Positions 53,315 to 61,337 are shown, counted from the stretch's first letter. The stretch: DNA of 64,000 bases from Lacticaseibacillus brantae DSM 23927 (GCF_001436115.1 NZ_AYZQ01000002.1:248001-312000), one strand, 5' to 3'. The notes: generated by a model not told the origin, from the sequence alone. Made by a program: numbers and translations.

Positions 53315-53695
53315 TCATTCAGGTAAAGACACAATCAAAGCGCGAATCTGGTCCAATTCGACAAACCCTTCGTCGCCGATATACAGATTGTTGTCTTCAT
53401 AGCCTAGGATTTTGCCAGTGAGAGGCCGATGAAATTGGAAATCAATATCACGTACATTTAAATAGATAGTAACTGGTAGTGATTTGATAATGGCGTAGTT
53501 AATAGCTGCGGTAATATCGGACCTGGACATCTTTGCAGGAGTTATTTGTTTAATTCGCATATTGTTGTTCTTAGATTCTTGATTTAGAGCACTTGTATGA
53601 TCAGATAGGTAATAACCTTGCCATTTCATAACGCCGCGATCGTGATAATCATGAGCAAAAAAACGATCCACAAGATTGGAATCAAATTTATTCAT
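53315..53695 (-). CDS. YolD-like protein
   Basis: The frame extends upstream, but YolD-like proteins begin as MNKFDSNLVDRFFAHDYHDRGVMKWQG, so I use the ATG at 53695, which overlaps the preceding stop. The 126-residue protein has the YolD hallmark DHTSALNQ and the C-terminal LTGKILGYEDNN strand. YolD-like proteins are encoded with Y-family polymerases, as here; their exact role is unclear. Confidence 0.85.
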   Translation of the reverse strand: MNKFDSNLVDRFFAHDYHDRGVMKWQGYYLSDHTSALNQESKNNNMRIKQITPAKMSRSDITAAINYAIIKSLPVTIYLNVRDIDFQFHRPLTGKILGYEDNNLYIGDEGFVELDQIRALIVSLPE

Positions 53696-54008
53696 CCCAG
53701 AGTCGCCGCCTTTGAATAAGTTGGTGGTTTGATGGCCAGTACTCATCTTCAAAACCAACGTAGATAATGCTAAAGTGATAAACCACTTGTAAATCTTTTA
53801 TTAGTTTTTCTAAATACTCCAGATTGTAAGTTTTCACAGCGTGCAGTGGAATTGAACGTTCTCGTTGACGCTTACGTTGATAGTGGAAGAAAAAATTGTA
53901 AGTCTTATCAAAGCGATCATCAACAAGCATTAACCAATAGCGTGTGTGATATTGTAAATTAAACATTTTTTTGATGTGTTTCAGGAGTATCTTCAAGTCA
54001 TCATTCAT
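53688..54008 (-). CDS. Conserved small protein of the SOS polymerase operon
   Basis: The ATG at 54008 has GGGGG eight bases upstream. The 106-residue protein is basic and aromatic-rich in its middle (YHTRYWLMLVDDRF, FFFHYQRKRQRERS) and ends RRRLWDE. It overlaps both neighbours by eight bases, between the polymerase and YolD-like genes. It is not a recognised family. Its position suggests a partner of the polymerase. Confidence 0.6.
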   Translation of the reverse strand: MNDDLKILLKHIKKMFNLQYHTRYWLMLVDDRFDKTYNFFFHYQRKRQRERSIPLHAVKTYNLEYLEKLIKDLQVVYHFSIIYVGFEDEYWPSNHQLIQRRRLWDE

Positions 54009-55302
54009 AAGCATTACCCCCGTTATGTCCGCCTACCAGCGTAGCTCGATTAATGGCTGTGCCGCCTTCAGTGAGACTGCGAGCGTATACAAGAGCAGTA
54101 AAACCAAATCGGTCATGTATTAAATCTAAAGCATGTTCTGTCCGTAAACGTCGCTCTTGTGTGGAAGGAGATGTGAAAAGATCTAGCTGATACGAGGAGT
54201 CATCGCTAAAATTCCCACTAAAAACTGCAATATTTCGGATAATCTCGTGATGCCAGTGCTTGCGAAAAGCCTTAATTAGGGCGGAAGTAACTAGAATATC
54301 ATCAGCGGTTGGATCAATACGGATGCCGATACTAAATCCGCTACTGCCGCCATCTTCAGAAGAAGCATAAGCAAAACCAATACTGAGCAAAAACTTACTT
54401 GCAAGTAAGTGGTGATGGCGAAGACGTGATGCAACTTGCTCTCCAATTTCTTTAATGACTGTTTCGATTTCATCTTGATTTCGATAATCTCGAGGAAGAA
54501 CTTGAGAATTTCCTAAGCTACTCGATTTAACCTTGTAGGTCTGGCGGAGAACCGTCCGGTCAATTCCCCAAGCGGTTGCAAATAATTGCGAACCAATCTC
54601 GCCAAGTCTTTCTTTAATTAAATAAGGGTTAGCGTGAGCGAGTTCATTCATAGTATGAATGCCCAGACGGTTGAGTCGCTTGGCCATCCGAGTTCCAATA
54701 CCCCAAATTTCGGTGAGATTGTCCACGGACCAAATTTTTTCAGGGACAGTTTCGTAATGTATCTCACCGATTAAATCATCGGCATGCTTGGCATAAAGAT
54801 CTAGAGCAAGTTTGGCTTGGACTGGGTTGTCTCCGATACCGATTGTGGTATACAAACCTAATTCTTGATGCACAGTCTTTTGTATGCGTACAGCCACTTC
54901 TCGCGGGGTATTGCCGAATAGATGCCACGAATGAGTTAAATCAAGAATTGACTCATCAATAGAATATGGGAGCAGATCTTCATCCGCCACAAAGCGACGG
55001 AAGATATTGTTAATCTGCAAGTTACGTTGAATATATAGATTCATTCTTGGCGGGACCACCATGAGGTTTTCATCTTGAGGCAAGTCGCGTTGCCGCGAGA
55101 CATTGGCCTGAAGATGGTAATGCTTCTTGGCTAATGGTGAGGTGGCTAAGATTAAACCACCGTTTGTATTCTCTTGTTCGCTCATAACGACCATTAATGT
55201 GTGCAAGGGGTTGAGCCCACGCATTGTCGCTTCAACACTGGCATAAAACGACTTATTGTCGATCAGAAAGAAGAGCCCTTTTGGCTCATTGGAATAATCC
55301 AT
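54001..55302 (-). CDS. Y-family DNA polymerase (UmuC/UvrX-like)
   Basis: The ATG at 55302 follows AGGTGA and gives MDYSNEPKGLFFLIDNKSFYASVE. The 433-residue protein has the palm motifs: first acidic D in FLIDNKSFYASVEA and the SIDES pair in PYSIDESILDL; TEIWGIGTRMAKRLNRLGIHT forms the helix-hairpin-helix. It performs translesion synthesis. A LexA-type box 46 bases upstream shows SOS control. Confidence 0.93.
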   Translation of the reverse strand: MDYSNEPKGLFFLIDNKSFYASVEATMRGLNPLHTLMVVMSEQENTNGGLILATSPLAKKHYHLQANVSRQRDLPQDENLMVVPPRMNLYIQRNLQINNIFRRFVADEDLLPYSIDESILDLTHSWHLFGNTPREVAVRIQKTVHQELGLYTTIGIGDNPVQAKLALDLYAKHADDLIGEIHYETVPEKIWSVDNLTEIWGIGTRMAKRLNRLGIHTMNELAHANPYLIKERLGEIGSQLFATAWGIDRTVLRQTYKVKSSSLGNSQVLPRDYRNQDEIETVIKEIGEQVASRLRHHHLLASKFLLSIGFAYASSEDGGSSGFSIGIRIDPTADDILVTSALIKAFRKHWHHEIIRNIAVFSGNFSDDSSYQLDLFTSPSTQERRLRTEHALDLIHDRFGFTALVYARSLTEGGTAINRATLVGGHNGGNAYE

Positions 55303-55347
55303 AGCTTTCACCTCGTATAATGGCTAGGAATGTCTGCCATCATTATA

Positions 55348-55361
55348 CGAACACATGTTCG
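55348..55361 (-). promoter_or_regulatory. LexA (SOS) box
   Basis: CGAACACATGTTCG is close to the Gram-positive consensus CGAACatatGTTCG and is palindromic. It lies in the promoter region of the polymerase gene. Confidence 0.85.
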
Positions 55362-55388
55362 GTTTCGTCAACGATAAATCTTTTTTTT

Positions 55389-55432
55389 GGTATAAAAAAA
55401 GCCCGTAAGCCTTGGGAATACAGGGCTTACGG
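55389..55432 (-). terminator. Intrinsic terminator of the VOC gene
   Basis: On the reverse strand CCGTAAGCC and GGCTTACGG form a nine-bp stem followed by GGC and T7. It lies just after the VOC stop codon. Confidence 0.8.
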
Positions 55433-55440
55433 ACAATACA

Positions 55441-55821
55441 TTAGTTTGTCGTTAGTTCGATAAGATTACCTTCGGGATCTTCAATGACGGCCTCATAATA
55501 ACTATCCCCCGTGGTGCGAGGGCCATTGACTAATGTGATGCCATCGGCTGTTAACCGTTGGACGAGTTGGTCGACATCGGCGGCGGTGCCTACAGCAAAC
55601 GCCAGATGTGCATAGCCCGTATTCGGGATGGCTGTGGTGATGCCGGCGTCGTTGGTCATGATTTCCAACCGCGCTCCATCACTGAAACTCAGGAAATAAG
55701 AGCTAAAGCCAGTTGTCGCGTTGTGATACCGTTCATTGCGGGTGGCATCGAAGTATTGCATATAAAACGCACTGATGGTATCTAAGTCATTGACCCACAG
55801 GCCAATATGTTCAATCTGCAT
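55441..55821 (-). CDS. VOC-family (glyoxalase-like) protein
   Basis: GAGGAGG before the ATG at 55821 fixes the start MQIEHIGLWVNDLDTISAFYMQYF. The 126-residue protein has two VOC half-domains, with metal-ligand-like residues His5, Glu in RLEIM, His in YAHLAFAV and Glu in LIELTTN near the C-terminus. It resembles glyoxalase I-like or fosfomycin-resistance-type proteins. Substrate unknown. It is a single gene. Confidence 0.86.
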   Translation of the reverse strand: MQIEHIGLWVNDLDTISAFYMQYFDATRNERYHNATTGFSSYFLSFSDGARLEIMTNDAGITTAIPNTGYAHLAFAVGTAADVDQLVQRLTADGITLVNGPRTTGDSYYEAVIEDPEGNLIELTTN

Positions 55822-55871
55822 CGTCAGAACCTCCTCAAAGTATGGCGCTGGCTTTAGTGTAGCATGCTGAC

Positions 55872-55984
55872 TAGACAAGCTGGGGCATTCTTGCTATGAT
55901 GCTTTTAATAACTATCGCCGGATAGACAGCATTCATCCGATTCCGTAGGCCAATGTGGAATCGAATGGGTAGCTGTCTTTTTTT
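55872..55984 (+). promoter_or_regulatory. sugE promoter and terminator-containing 5' leader
   Basis: TAGACA (55872-55877), a 17-base spacer and TATGAT (55895-55900; extended by TG) form a promoter. About 20 bases after the likely start a long hairpin forms: AGACAGC-ATTCAT-C-CGATTCC (55924-55944) pairs with GGAATCG...ATGGGT-A-GCTGTCT (55957-55978) and runs into T7, before the sugE ribosome binding site. No gene precedes it on this strand, so it is an attenuator of sugE and possibly a riboswitch. Confidence 0.6.
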
Positions 55985-56006
55985 GTGCGAATAAGGAGGA
56001 ATTACC

Positions 56007-56327
56007 ATGGATTGGTTATGGTTAGTGATTGCAGGTTTGTTTGAAGTTGTGTGGGCGTCGACGATGAAGTTGAGTGCTGGGTTCACGAAGTTAGGCTTCA
56101 CCTTATTAACGCTTCTAGGGATGCTGGCGAGTTTCTTATTACTGGCCAAGGCGACCAAAACGTTGTCGCTGAGTATTGCCTATCCGGTCTGGACGGGGAT
56201 CGGTGCCGTTGGGGCCATTTTAGTTGGGGTAATTGTCTTTGGGGATAAGCTTTCACCGATTACTTGGGTGTTCGTGGTCCTGCTGCTGATTAGTATTATT
56301 GGGATTAAAGTGACAACAGGCGAATAA
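56007..56327 (+). CDS. sugE: SugE/Gdx-type small multidrug resistance exporter
   Basis: The 106-residue protein has four helices and the SMR pattern LWLVIAGLFEVVWASTMKLS with the essential glutamate E13. The WASTMKLSAG context is that of the Gdx/SugE branch, which exports guanidinium, rather than EmrE. LSIAYPVWTGIGAVGA in helix 3 fits. AAGGAGG precedes the ATG. Its leader contains a terminator. Confidence 0.92.
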   Translation: MDWLWLVIAGLFEVVWASTMKLSAGFTKLGFTLLTLLGMLASFLLLAKATKTLSLSIAYPVWTGIGAVGAILVGVIVFGDKLSPITWVFVVLLLISIIGIKVTTGE

Positions 56328-56364
56328 AAAATAGCGGTCAACTGAGGTTGGCCGCTATTTTTTC
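56326..56364. terminator. Bidirectional terminator
   Basis: AAAAATAGCGGtCAAC pairs with GTTGgCCGCTATTTTT between the convergent sugE and ndk genes. Confidence 0.88.
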
Positions 56365-56366
56365 TT

Positions 56367-56789
56367 TTAGACTTCTGGAAACCAGATTTTGATTTCGCGT
56401 TCAGCACTGTCGACACTATCGGAGCTGTGGACGACATTACGAATCACGCCGTCTTGCCATTCGCGGCCATAGTCGCCCCGAATGGTTCCGGCGGCTGCCT
56501 CCGTTGGCACGGTAGCGCCGGAAATTTTCCGGACACCTTCGATGACATTGGTGCCTTCAACGATCATGGCTACCATAATGCCGGAAGTCATGAACTTTTC
56601 AATCCGCGGGAAATAGGGTTTGTCCACAAGTTGGGCATAATGTTGGCGCAACTGATCACTGGTGGCTTGGACCATTTTCAAGGCAACGAGCTTGTAGCTG
56701 CGGTGCTCAAAGCGGGTAATCACATCCCCGACATGGCCATGTAAAACCCCATCGGGCTTAACTAACACTAAGGTACGTTCTTCAGACAT
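56367..56789 (-). CDS. ndk: Nucleoside diphosphate kinase
   Basis: The 140-residue protein matches NDK throughout: ERTLVLVKPDGV at the start and the active-site histidine H121 in RNVVHSSDS, followed by SAEREI. It transfers phosphate between nucleoside tri- and diphosphates. It has no partner in its operon here. Confidence 0.95.
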   Translation of the reverse strand: MSEERTLVLVKPDGVLHGHVGDVITRFEHRSYKLVALKMVQATSDQLRQHYAQLVDKPYFPRIEKFMTSGIMVAMIVEGTNVIEGVRKISGATVPTEAAAGTIRGDYGREWQDGVIRNVVHSSDSVDSAEREIKIWFPEV

Positions 56790-56996
56790 TTAATCGTCCT
56801 CCGTCTTCATTTTCTGAAAATAAGTATAGCAGACTCACCGCCGAAATTGATACCGCAAAATTCCGGCAATGACGCTAAAGAACGAAGAAAGTAGCTTGAA
56901 GCCAAGAAGGCAAGAATGGTGCTCAGAAAAAATGCCTCTATGGTATACTGGATTGAAGACTAAGCGGAAGTATGTCAGTAGACATTAGGTGAGGAC
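56790..56996. other. Intergenic region between ndk and the efp leader
   Basis: The extended -10 box TG-G-TATACT (56942-56949) directs transcription to efp, with a weak -35. The rest of this stretch shows no gene. Confidence 0.4.
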
Positions 56997-57068
56997 ATGT
57001 TTATTTTTTTCAATGCCCAAATGAGATCGCTGGTTGTGCCGCTACCGCCGCCGATTGATGCGGCTTAA
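56997..57068 (+). CDS. 23-codon polyproline leader peptide before efp
   Basis: AGGTGAGG, seven bases between its GG and the ATG, precedes a frame at 56997 coding for 23 residues. It starts MFIFFNAQMRSLVV and continues P-L-P-P-P-I-D-A-A to a TAA at 57066-57068, 40 bases before efp. It contains three consecutive CCG proline codons plus a fourth nearby. Polyproline causes ribosome stalling that EF-P relieves. A GCCGC/GCGGC stem (57038-57042, 57060-57064) overlaps this part. Confidence 0.55.
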   Translation: MFIFFNAQMRSLVVPLPPPIDAA

Positions 57069-57108
57069 CTGGTGCTGACACGACAAACGACATAAGGAGA
57101 AATCATTC

Positions 57109-57675
57109 ATGGTTGAAGCAATCGATTTAAAAGCAGGGATGGCGTTCATCGATAAGAACGGCAAATTAATCAAAGTTATGGAAACAAACCATCACAAGCC
57201 TGGTAAGGGTAACACGGTGATGCAGATGAAGTTATACGATATTCGTTCTGGTTCCACAGTTCAAACCACAATGCGGCCAACAGAAAAGGTTGAACAAGCC
57301 ATTCTTGAAACCAAGGATGCGCAATACTTGTACACCCAAGATGACACGGCTTATTTCATGGACATGGAAAGCTATGAACAATACGAACTTCCTACGACCA
57401 GCATCGAAGAAGAATTGAAATACTTACTGGAGAACACCCCAGTAAAAATTGAATTCTATGGTGATGAGGTTATTGGGATTACCTTGCCAAGTACAGTTGA
57501 ACTGAAAGTAACCGAAACCTCTCCTTCAATCAAAGGGGCTTCAGTTACGGGTTCTGGTAAGCCGGCAACGATGGAAACAGGCTTAGTTGTCAACGTGCCT
57601 GACTTCATTAAGGAAGGCGAAACTCTGGTTATTGGGACTCAGAACGGGACCTACCAACGTCGCGCTGAAAACTAA
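57109..57675 (+). CDS. efp: Elongation factor P
   Basis: The 188-residue protein matches EF-P in all three domains. The modification loop reads HHKPGKGN with K33 at the tip, equivalent to the modified lysine of E. coli K34. EF-P helps ribosomes form Pro-Pro bonds. AAGGAGA precedes the ATG. A short polyproline-coding frame lies upstream in its leader. A strong terminator follows. Confidence 0.97.
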   Translation: MVEAIDLKAGMAFIDKNGKLIKVMETNHHKPGKGNTVMQMKLYDIRSGSTVQTTMRPTEKVEQAILETKDAQYLYTQDDTAYFMDMESYEQYELPTTSIEEELKYLLENTPVKIEFYGDEVIGITLPSTVELKVTETSPSIKGASVTGSGKPATMETGLVVNVPDFIKEGETLVIGTQNGTYQRRAEN

Positions 57676-57690
57676 GCGATTTCAATTAAA

Positions 57691-57728
57691 GAGCCTGCCG
57701 CAAGCAATCGTTTTGTGGCAGGCTTTTT
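57691..57728 (+). terminator. Intrinsic terminator
   Basis: GCCTGCCGCAA pairs with TTTTGTGGCAGGC, then T6, after efp. Confidence 0.85.
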
Positions 57729-57795
57729 TGCGGTCGTCTTTTAACAAAACAACTGTTATACTGGTTGATACGATTATTTTTGAGGAGGCGAAATG

Positions 57796-58974
57796 ATGAG
57801 CAAACAAGTCAGATGCGCGATCGGTATTTTGATCTTTAGTGAATTTTTGATTTTTCTCGGACATAGCATGGTGATCCCTGTGACTCCGTTCCTGAAAAAT
57901 CAGTTGCATTTTACCGCATTAGACATGGGGACAATGACAGCGTTGTTTGCCTTTGCGCAGTTCATTGCTTCGCCAATTGTCGGTCGAATTTCTGACCGCG
58001 TCGGCCGTAAACCAATCTTGGTCGCCGGCTTGAGTTTGTTTATGGTGTCCGAATTCGTGTTTGCGCTGACCAATCGGCTCGCGATGTTTGATCTATCGCG
58101 GCTCATTGGTGGCTTATCAGCTGCGATGGTCGGCCCAACTGCGATGGCCATGGCCGCAGACATTACGTCTAAACGCGACCGGGCAAAAGTGATTGGCTGG
58201 TTATCAGCGGCCTTTAGTGGCGGCTTGATTCTGGGCCCTGGGATTGGCGGATTGTTAGCCCAAATCAGTTACAAAACCCCATTTTGGGTGGCGGCGGGCC
58301 TTGGGTTAATTAGTACAATCTTTCTATTTATTCTGTTGCCGTCCGAGCAACAGTTGGGCGTTGAGTCGGCTGAGAGCGGGGTCGACAAGCAGTCTGGTGA
58401 CTGGCATGACTTACTGACGCGGCCGGTCATTATCTTGTTCATCTTGATTTTGACTTCGGCCTTTGGCTTGGCCGGCTTTGAAAGTGTTTATAGTCTTTAT
58501 GTGAATGAAGTATTCAATTTCACCCTGGCCAACATTGCGCTAGTTTTAGTCCTCAATGGGGTGGGGTCATTGATCTTGCAGGTCATCTTCTTTGATCGCT
58601 TGGTGCAAATGTTGGGTGAACGCCGATTGATTCGCTATTGTGTGGCCCTGACTTTTGCCGGGACTATCTGGAATTTAGTCGCGCACACCAAAATCGAAGT
58701 GATTTTGGCGACATTGGTGGTCTTTTGTGCCATCGATATTTTGCGGCCGGCTATTACGACCTTGCTGACAAAGGCAAGTGATCGTAATCAAGGCCTGATT
58801 AATGGGCTCAACATGTCACTGACGAGCGTTGGCAATATCATTGGACCACTGATGTCAGGCGCGCTCCTGGATATTAATCACCAATATCCATACATGGTTG
58901 TGGCTGGCTTCATGGCAGTTTCGTATCTGATTACGTTTGGCTTAAAACCGAGTACCAAGCAAAAGACCGCCTAA
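57796..58974 (+). CDS. MFS drug exporter, DHA1/NorA-like
   Basis: GGAGG lies seven bases before the ATG at 57796 (an ATG at 57793 is directly ahead). The 392-residue protein has 12 hydrophobic segments with motif A GRISDRVGRKPILVAGL, RLIGGLSAAMVGPTAMAM and motif C SGGLILGPGIGGLL. It resembles NorA/TetA-like multidrug exporters. A promoter-like TATACT lies at 57757-57762. The gene is monocistronic. Confidence 0.9.
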   Translation: MSKQVRCAIGILIFSEFLIFLGHSMVIPVTPFLKNQLHFTALDMGTMTALFAFAQFIASPIVGRISDRVGRKPILVAGLSLFMVSEFVFALTNRLAMFDLSRLIGGLSAAMVGPTAMAMAADITSKRDRAKVIGWLSAAFSGGLILGPGIGGLLAQISYKTPFWVAAGLGLISTIFLFILLPSEQQLGVESAESGVDKQSGDWHDLLTRPVIILFILILTSAFGLAGFESVYSLYVNEVFNFTLANIALVLVLNGVGSLILQVIFFDRLVQMLGERRLIRYCVALTFAGTIWNLVAHTKIEVILATLVVFCAIDILRPAITTLLTKASDRNQGLINGLNMSLTSVGNIIGPLMSGALLDINHQYPYMVVAGFMAVSYLITFGLKPSTKQKTA

Positions 58975-58989
58975 TCGGCGGCCTTTTTT
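58963..58989 (+). terminator. Intrinsic terminator overlapping the stop codon
   Basis: GACCGCC and GGCGGCC with a loop holding the TAA stop codon, then T6. Confidence 0.75.
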
Positions 58990-59103
58990 GTTGGACAAAG
59001 TTGGAATTTATTCGAAACATATGACCTTAATTCAGAGCTAACAAATACTAAAAGGTTTGACTAGCGATTAGGTCGCAAACTTTTGATAAAACGCTGTCAT
59101 TGG

Positions 59104-59145
59104 ATTAGTATAGCCTCAAGAATTTGAATCTATCGGTATACTAAT
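59104..59145. promoter_or_regulatory. Inverted repeat upstream of the 57-residue membrane protein
   Basis: ATTAGTATA (59104-59112) and TATACTAAT (59137-59145) are a perfect nine-bp inverted repeat; the second arm includes a -10-like TATACT. It could be an operator. The gap 58990-59178 otherwise holds only a weak hairpin (AAAAGGTTTG/CAAACTTTT, 59050-59085). Confidence 0.4.
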
Positions 59146-59178
59146 GGGTTTTAAAAATTGAGATGAGGTGACGATGAA

Positions 59179-59352
59179 GTGAAAAAACTCTGGATTTTCC
59201 AAATTTCTGTCTTCTTAGGGGCATTGGTTTTGGGTGTTGGGTCTAAGTATCTTTCAAATTTGCTGATATTTCCATCAGTCTTGCTAGGATTAATTGCTGA
59301 TGGCCTGCTGATTTATATCTTCATCAAATACGTCAAAGAAGCTTTGAAGTGA
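59179..59352 (+). CDS. 57-residue membrane protein
   Basis: A GTG at 59179 preceded by GAGGTG opens a 57-codon frame ending in TGA at 59350-59352. The product (KKLWIFQISVFLGALVLGVG...YIFIKYVKEALK) has two hydrophobic helices (about 5-22 and 32-50) and a basic C-terminus, so it is a small two-helix membrane protein. Unknown family. It is close to the length limit at which genes are missed. Confidence 0.6.
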   Translation: MKKLWIFQISVFLGALVLGVGSKYLSNLLIFPSVLLGLIADGLLIYIFIKYVKEALK

Positions 59353-59540
59353 AGAAGTTTTTCTTCAATAGGTGAGACCAGGGGGAATCATCCAGCAGAG
59401 GAGAACCCTGGGTTTTAACAGTAGCTGACAAAAACGGGCAGCATTTTCTGCCAATTAGCTTCTCAAATGATTGATAAATTATTCAGTGCTTTATTGGTAC
59501 CATCGCGTTGGCTTCCGCAGTGGTGCATTTTTTCTCTATT
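59353..59540 (+). other. Structured RNA region ending in a terminator, T-box-like
   Basis: Hairpins succeed each other: TGAAGAA/TTCTTCA (59349-59366), CCAGGG/CCCTGG and GGCAG/CTGCC. Then TTGGTACCATCGCG pairs with CGCAGTGGTGC and ends in T6. The sequence TGGTACC...CGCG on the 5' side of a terminator resembles the T-box consensus, but no specifier stem is clear. It might be a T-box or another attenuator. Confidence 0.35.
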
Positions 59541-59550
59541 TGTACCTATG

Positions 59551-59793
59551 AGTCTTCGCGCTCTAAACGCACTCAACCTCCCAGACACTTGCGCCTAGTC
59601 CACTTTCTCAATGGGACAAGTCGCCCATTGTCGAAAGCTTGCTAGTGCTCAGTGTCTCCCGGTAGTTCTCGCGCTCTAAACGCGCTCAACAATCCACAGG
59701 CCTCGGGTTAAGTCATTCTCAGTCAGGGCATGGAGGCGCCACCAACCTGATTATGCCTTATCCTCCGGCACTGTCCCGGATTGTTTCGCGCTC
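59551..59793. repeat. Two long structured units between CGCGCTC repeats
   Basis: CGCGCTC occurs at 59557, 59670 and 59787, giving units of 113 and 117 bases. The first two copies share CGCGCTCTAAACGC-CTCAA. Between them lie long hairpins. The first has GACACT...CTAG with CTTTC-CAATGGG inside, pairing with CCCATTG-GAAAG...CTAG...AGTGTC. The second pairs AATCC, CGGG, CAGT and GGCAT with ATGCC, ACTG, CCCG and GGATT. No ORF lies here. Confidence 0.5.
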
Positions 59794-59857
59794 TGAGTCA
59801 AATCAATATGTTCTATTTTTACAACTGGTTATACTTATTGTGTGAGGAGGGAAGGGT

Positions 59858-61192
59858 ATGCAAAAACAAGCACAAACGCAAACCGAAATGCGGTTACCGA
59901 CCGTATTTTTCCTTGGGGTAAACGGTATTATTGGGTCGGGGATTTTCTTGTTGCCCGGGCACTTGTATCAAAGTATGGGCGTTGGCAGTATCTTGGTGAT
60001 GTTAGCCGTTGCCGTTTCAATTCTAACTATCGTACTCTGTTATGCAAACATGGCATCTAAGATTACTGGTAATGGGGCCGCTTGGCTGTATACATATAAT
60101 GCTTTTGGCCGCTTCGCCGGGTTTGAAGTGGGCATCTTTACCTGGCTATTGGGCATCGTGACACTGGCGGCTGAAATTTCAGCGTTTCTCACGATGTTGA
60201 CGCCGTCGTTTCCAGCTTTAAAGCAGCAAGGCATGTACTTAACGGTCGCTCTGGGGCTGCTATTCGTCCTGATCGCGATCAACTTCTTTGGCCCGCGGCT
60301 GACCACTTTAGCCGACAATTTATCAGCCGGCGCCAAAGTTGCAGCTCTGGCATTATTCATTGGCATTGGCGTATTTTTCGTTCACGGCGCCAACTTTTCG
60401 CCGCTCTTTCCAGCCTCTAACCATTTAGCTAATAATTTCAGTGCTTCATATAATCAAGTCTTCTACATGTTCAGTGGCTTCGCTTTCTTGCCAATTACAG
60501 CTGCCCGGATGAAGAATCCAGCCAAAAACGTGCCGATTGCGCTGATTAGTGTCCTCGTGACATGTAGCCTGTTGTACATGGCTGCACAAGCAGTAGCGAT
60601 TGGTGTTTTAGGCAGTCACTTAGCCGGCCAAACGGTGCCAATTGCGACCGCCTTTAAGCAATTATTTGGGCAGTGGGGGTATGACGTCATGCTGGTCGGC
60701 ATGGCAGCTTCTATCCTTGGCGTGGCCGTCTCTGTCTCCTATTCAACGCCGGTAGTGGCAAGCTCTTTAGCTAGTGAACACAACTTATTGCCGCAGCTGT
60801 TGGGCAAAACAAACCGCTTTGGGGCGCCCACTGTGGCCTTGATTTTCACTGGCATTTTATGTGCGTTACTCTTAATGAGTGGGGATTACTTCTTCTTGAT
60901 CTCCTGCATGGTCTTCACATCATTCCTGCAATATGTGCCGACCGTGTTGGCGTCAATCAAGTTCCGGAAAGACACTCGCCTGCCAAAAGGGTTTGACTTA
61001 CCAGGTGGCCTGACGATCCCAATTCTGGGGTTACTCACCTCAGCCTATCTACTGACAAACTTCACGTGGTTGATTGTGGGCGTCGGTATTTTGATTTTCA
61101 TTTTAGCGGCTATTTGGTACCGCTATGATGATTTAGATCGCCAGAAGCATCAGCGTAAGCGCGATGTGGCTGACAAAGATCACTGGGTTTAG
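59858..61192 (+). CDS. APC-family amino acid permease
   Basis: The 444-residue protein has 12 hydrophobic segments with the APC helix-1 pattern LGVNGIIGSGIFLLPGHLY and ITGNGAAWLYTYNAFGRFAGFEVG in helix 2-3. It transports amino acids, possibly with exchange. GAGGAGGGAAGG precedes the ATG. TATACT at 59830-59835 may be its promoter. Substrate cannot be told. The upstream 0.5 kb is structured and non-coding. Confidence 0.9.
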   Translation: MQKQAQTQTEMRLPTVFFLGVNGIIGSGIFLLPGHLYQSMGVGSILVMLAVAVSILTIVLCYANMASKITGNGAAWLYTYNAFGRFAGFEVGIFTWLLGIVTLAAEISAFLTMLTPSFPALKQQGMYLTVALGLLFVLIAINFFGPRLTTLADNLSAGAKVAALALFIGIGVFFVHGANFSPLFPASNHLANNFSASYNQVFYMFSGFAFLPITAARMKNPAKNVPIALISVLVTCSLLYMAAQAVAIGVLGSHLAGQTVPIATAFKQLFGQWGYDVMLVGMAASILGVAVSVSYSTPVVASSLASEHNLLPQLLGKTNRFGAPTVALIFTGILCALLLMSGDYFFLISCMVFTSFLQYVPTVLASIKFRKDTRLPKGFDLPGGLTIPILGLLTSAYLLTNFTWLIVGVGILIFILAAIWYRYDDLDRQKHQRKRDVADKDHWV

Positions 61193-61199
61193 AAAGCGA

Positions 61200-61240
61200 A
61201 AACACGACTGCTACGACGGCAATCGTGTTTTTTTGTCATT
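61200..61240 (+). terminator. Intrinsic terminator
   Basis: AAACACGAcTGC pairs with GCAaTCGTGTTT, then T-run, after the permease gene. Confidence 0.8.
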
Positions 61241-61337
61241 AAAATGAAATATTAATTTCAGGACGTGACGTCTGAAATCTTGAAAAAAAGTGGTACGCTA
61301 CTCATGAATGTTTTTAAATCGATCTGGAGGGACATCA

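Noticed and set aside
55900-56000. Guanidine-I, -II or -III riboswitch before sugE
   Set aside because: The conserved sequences I know for these classes are not visible; only the terminator-containing leader is claimed.
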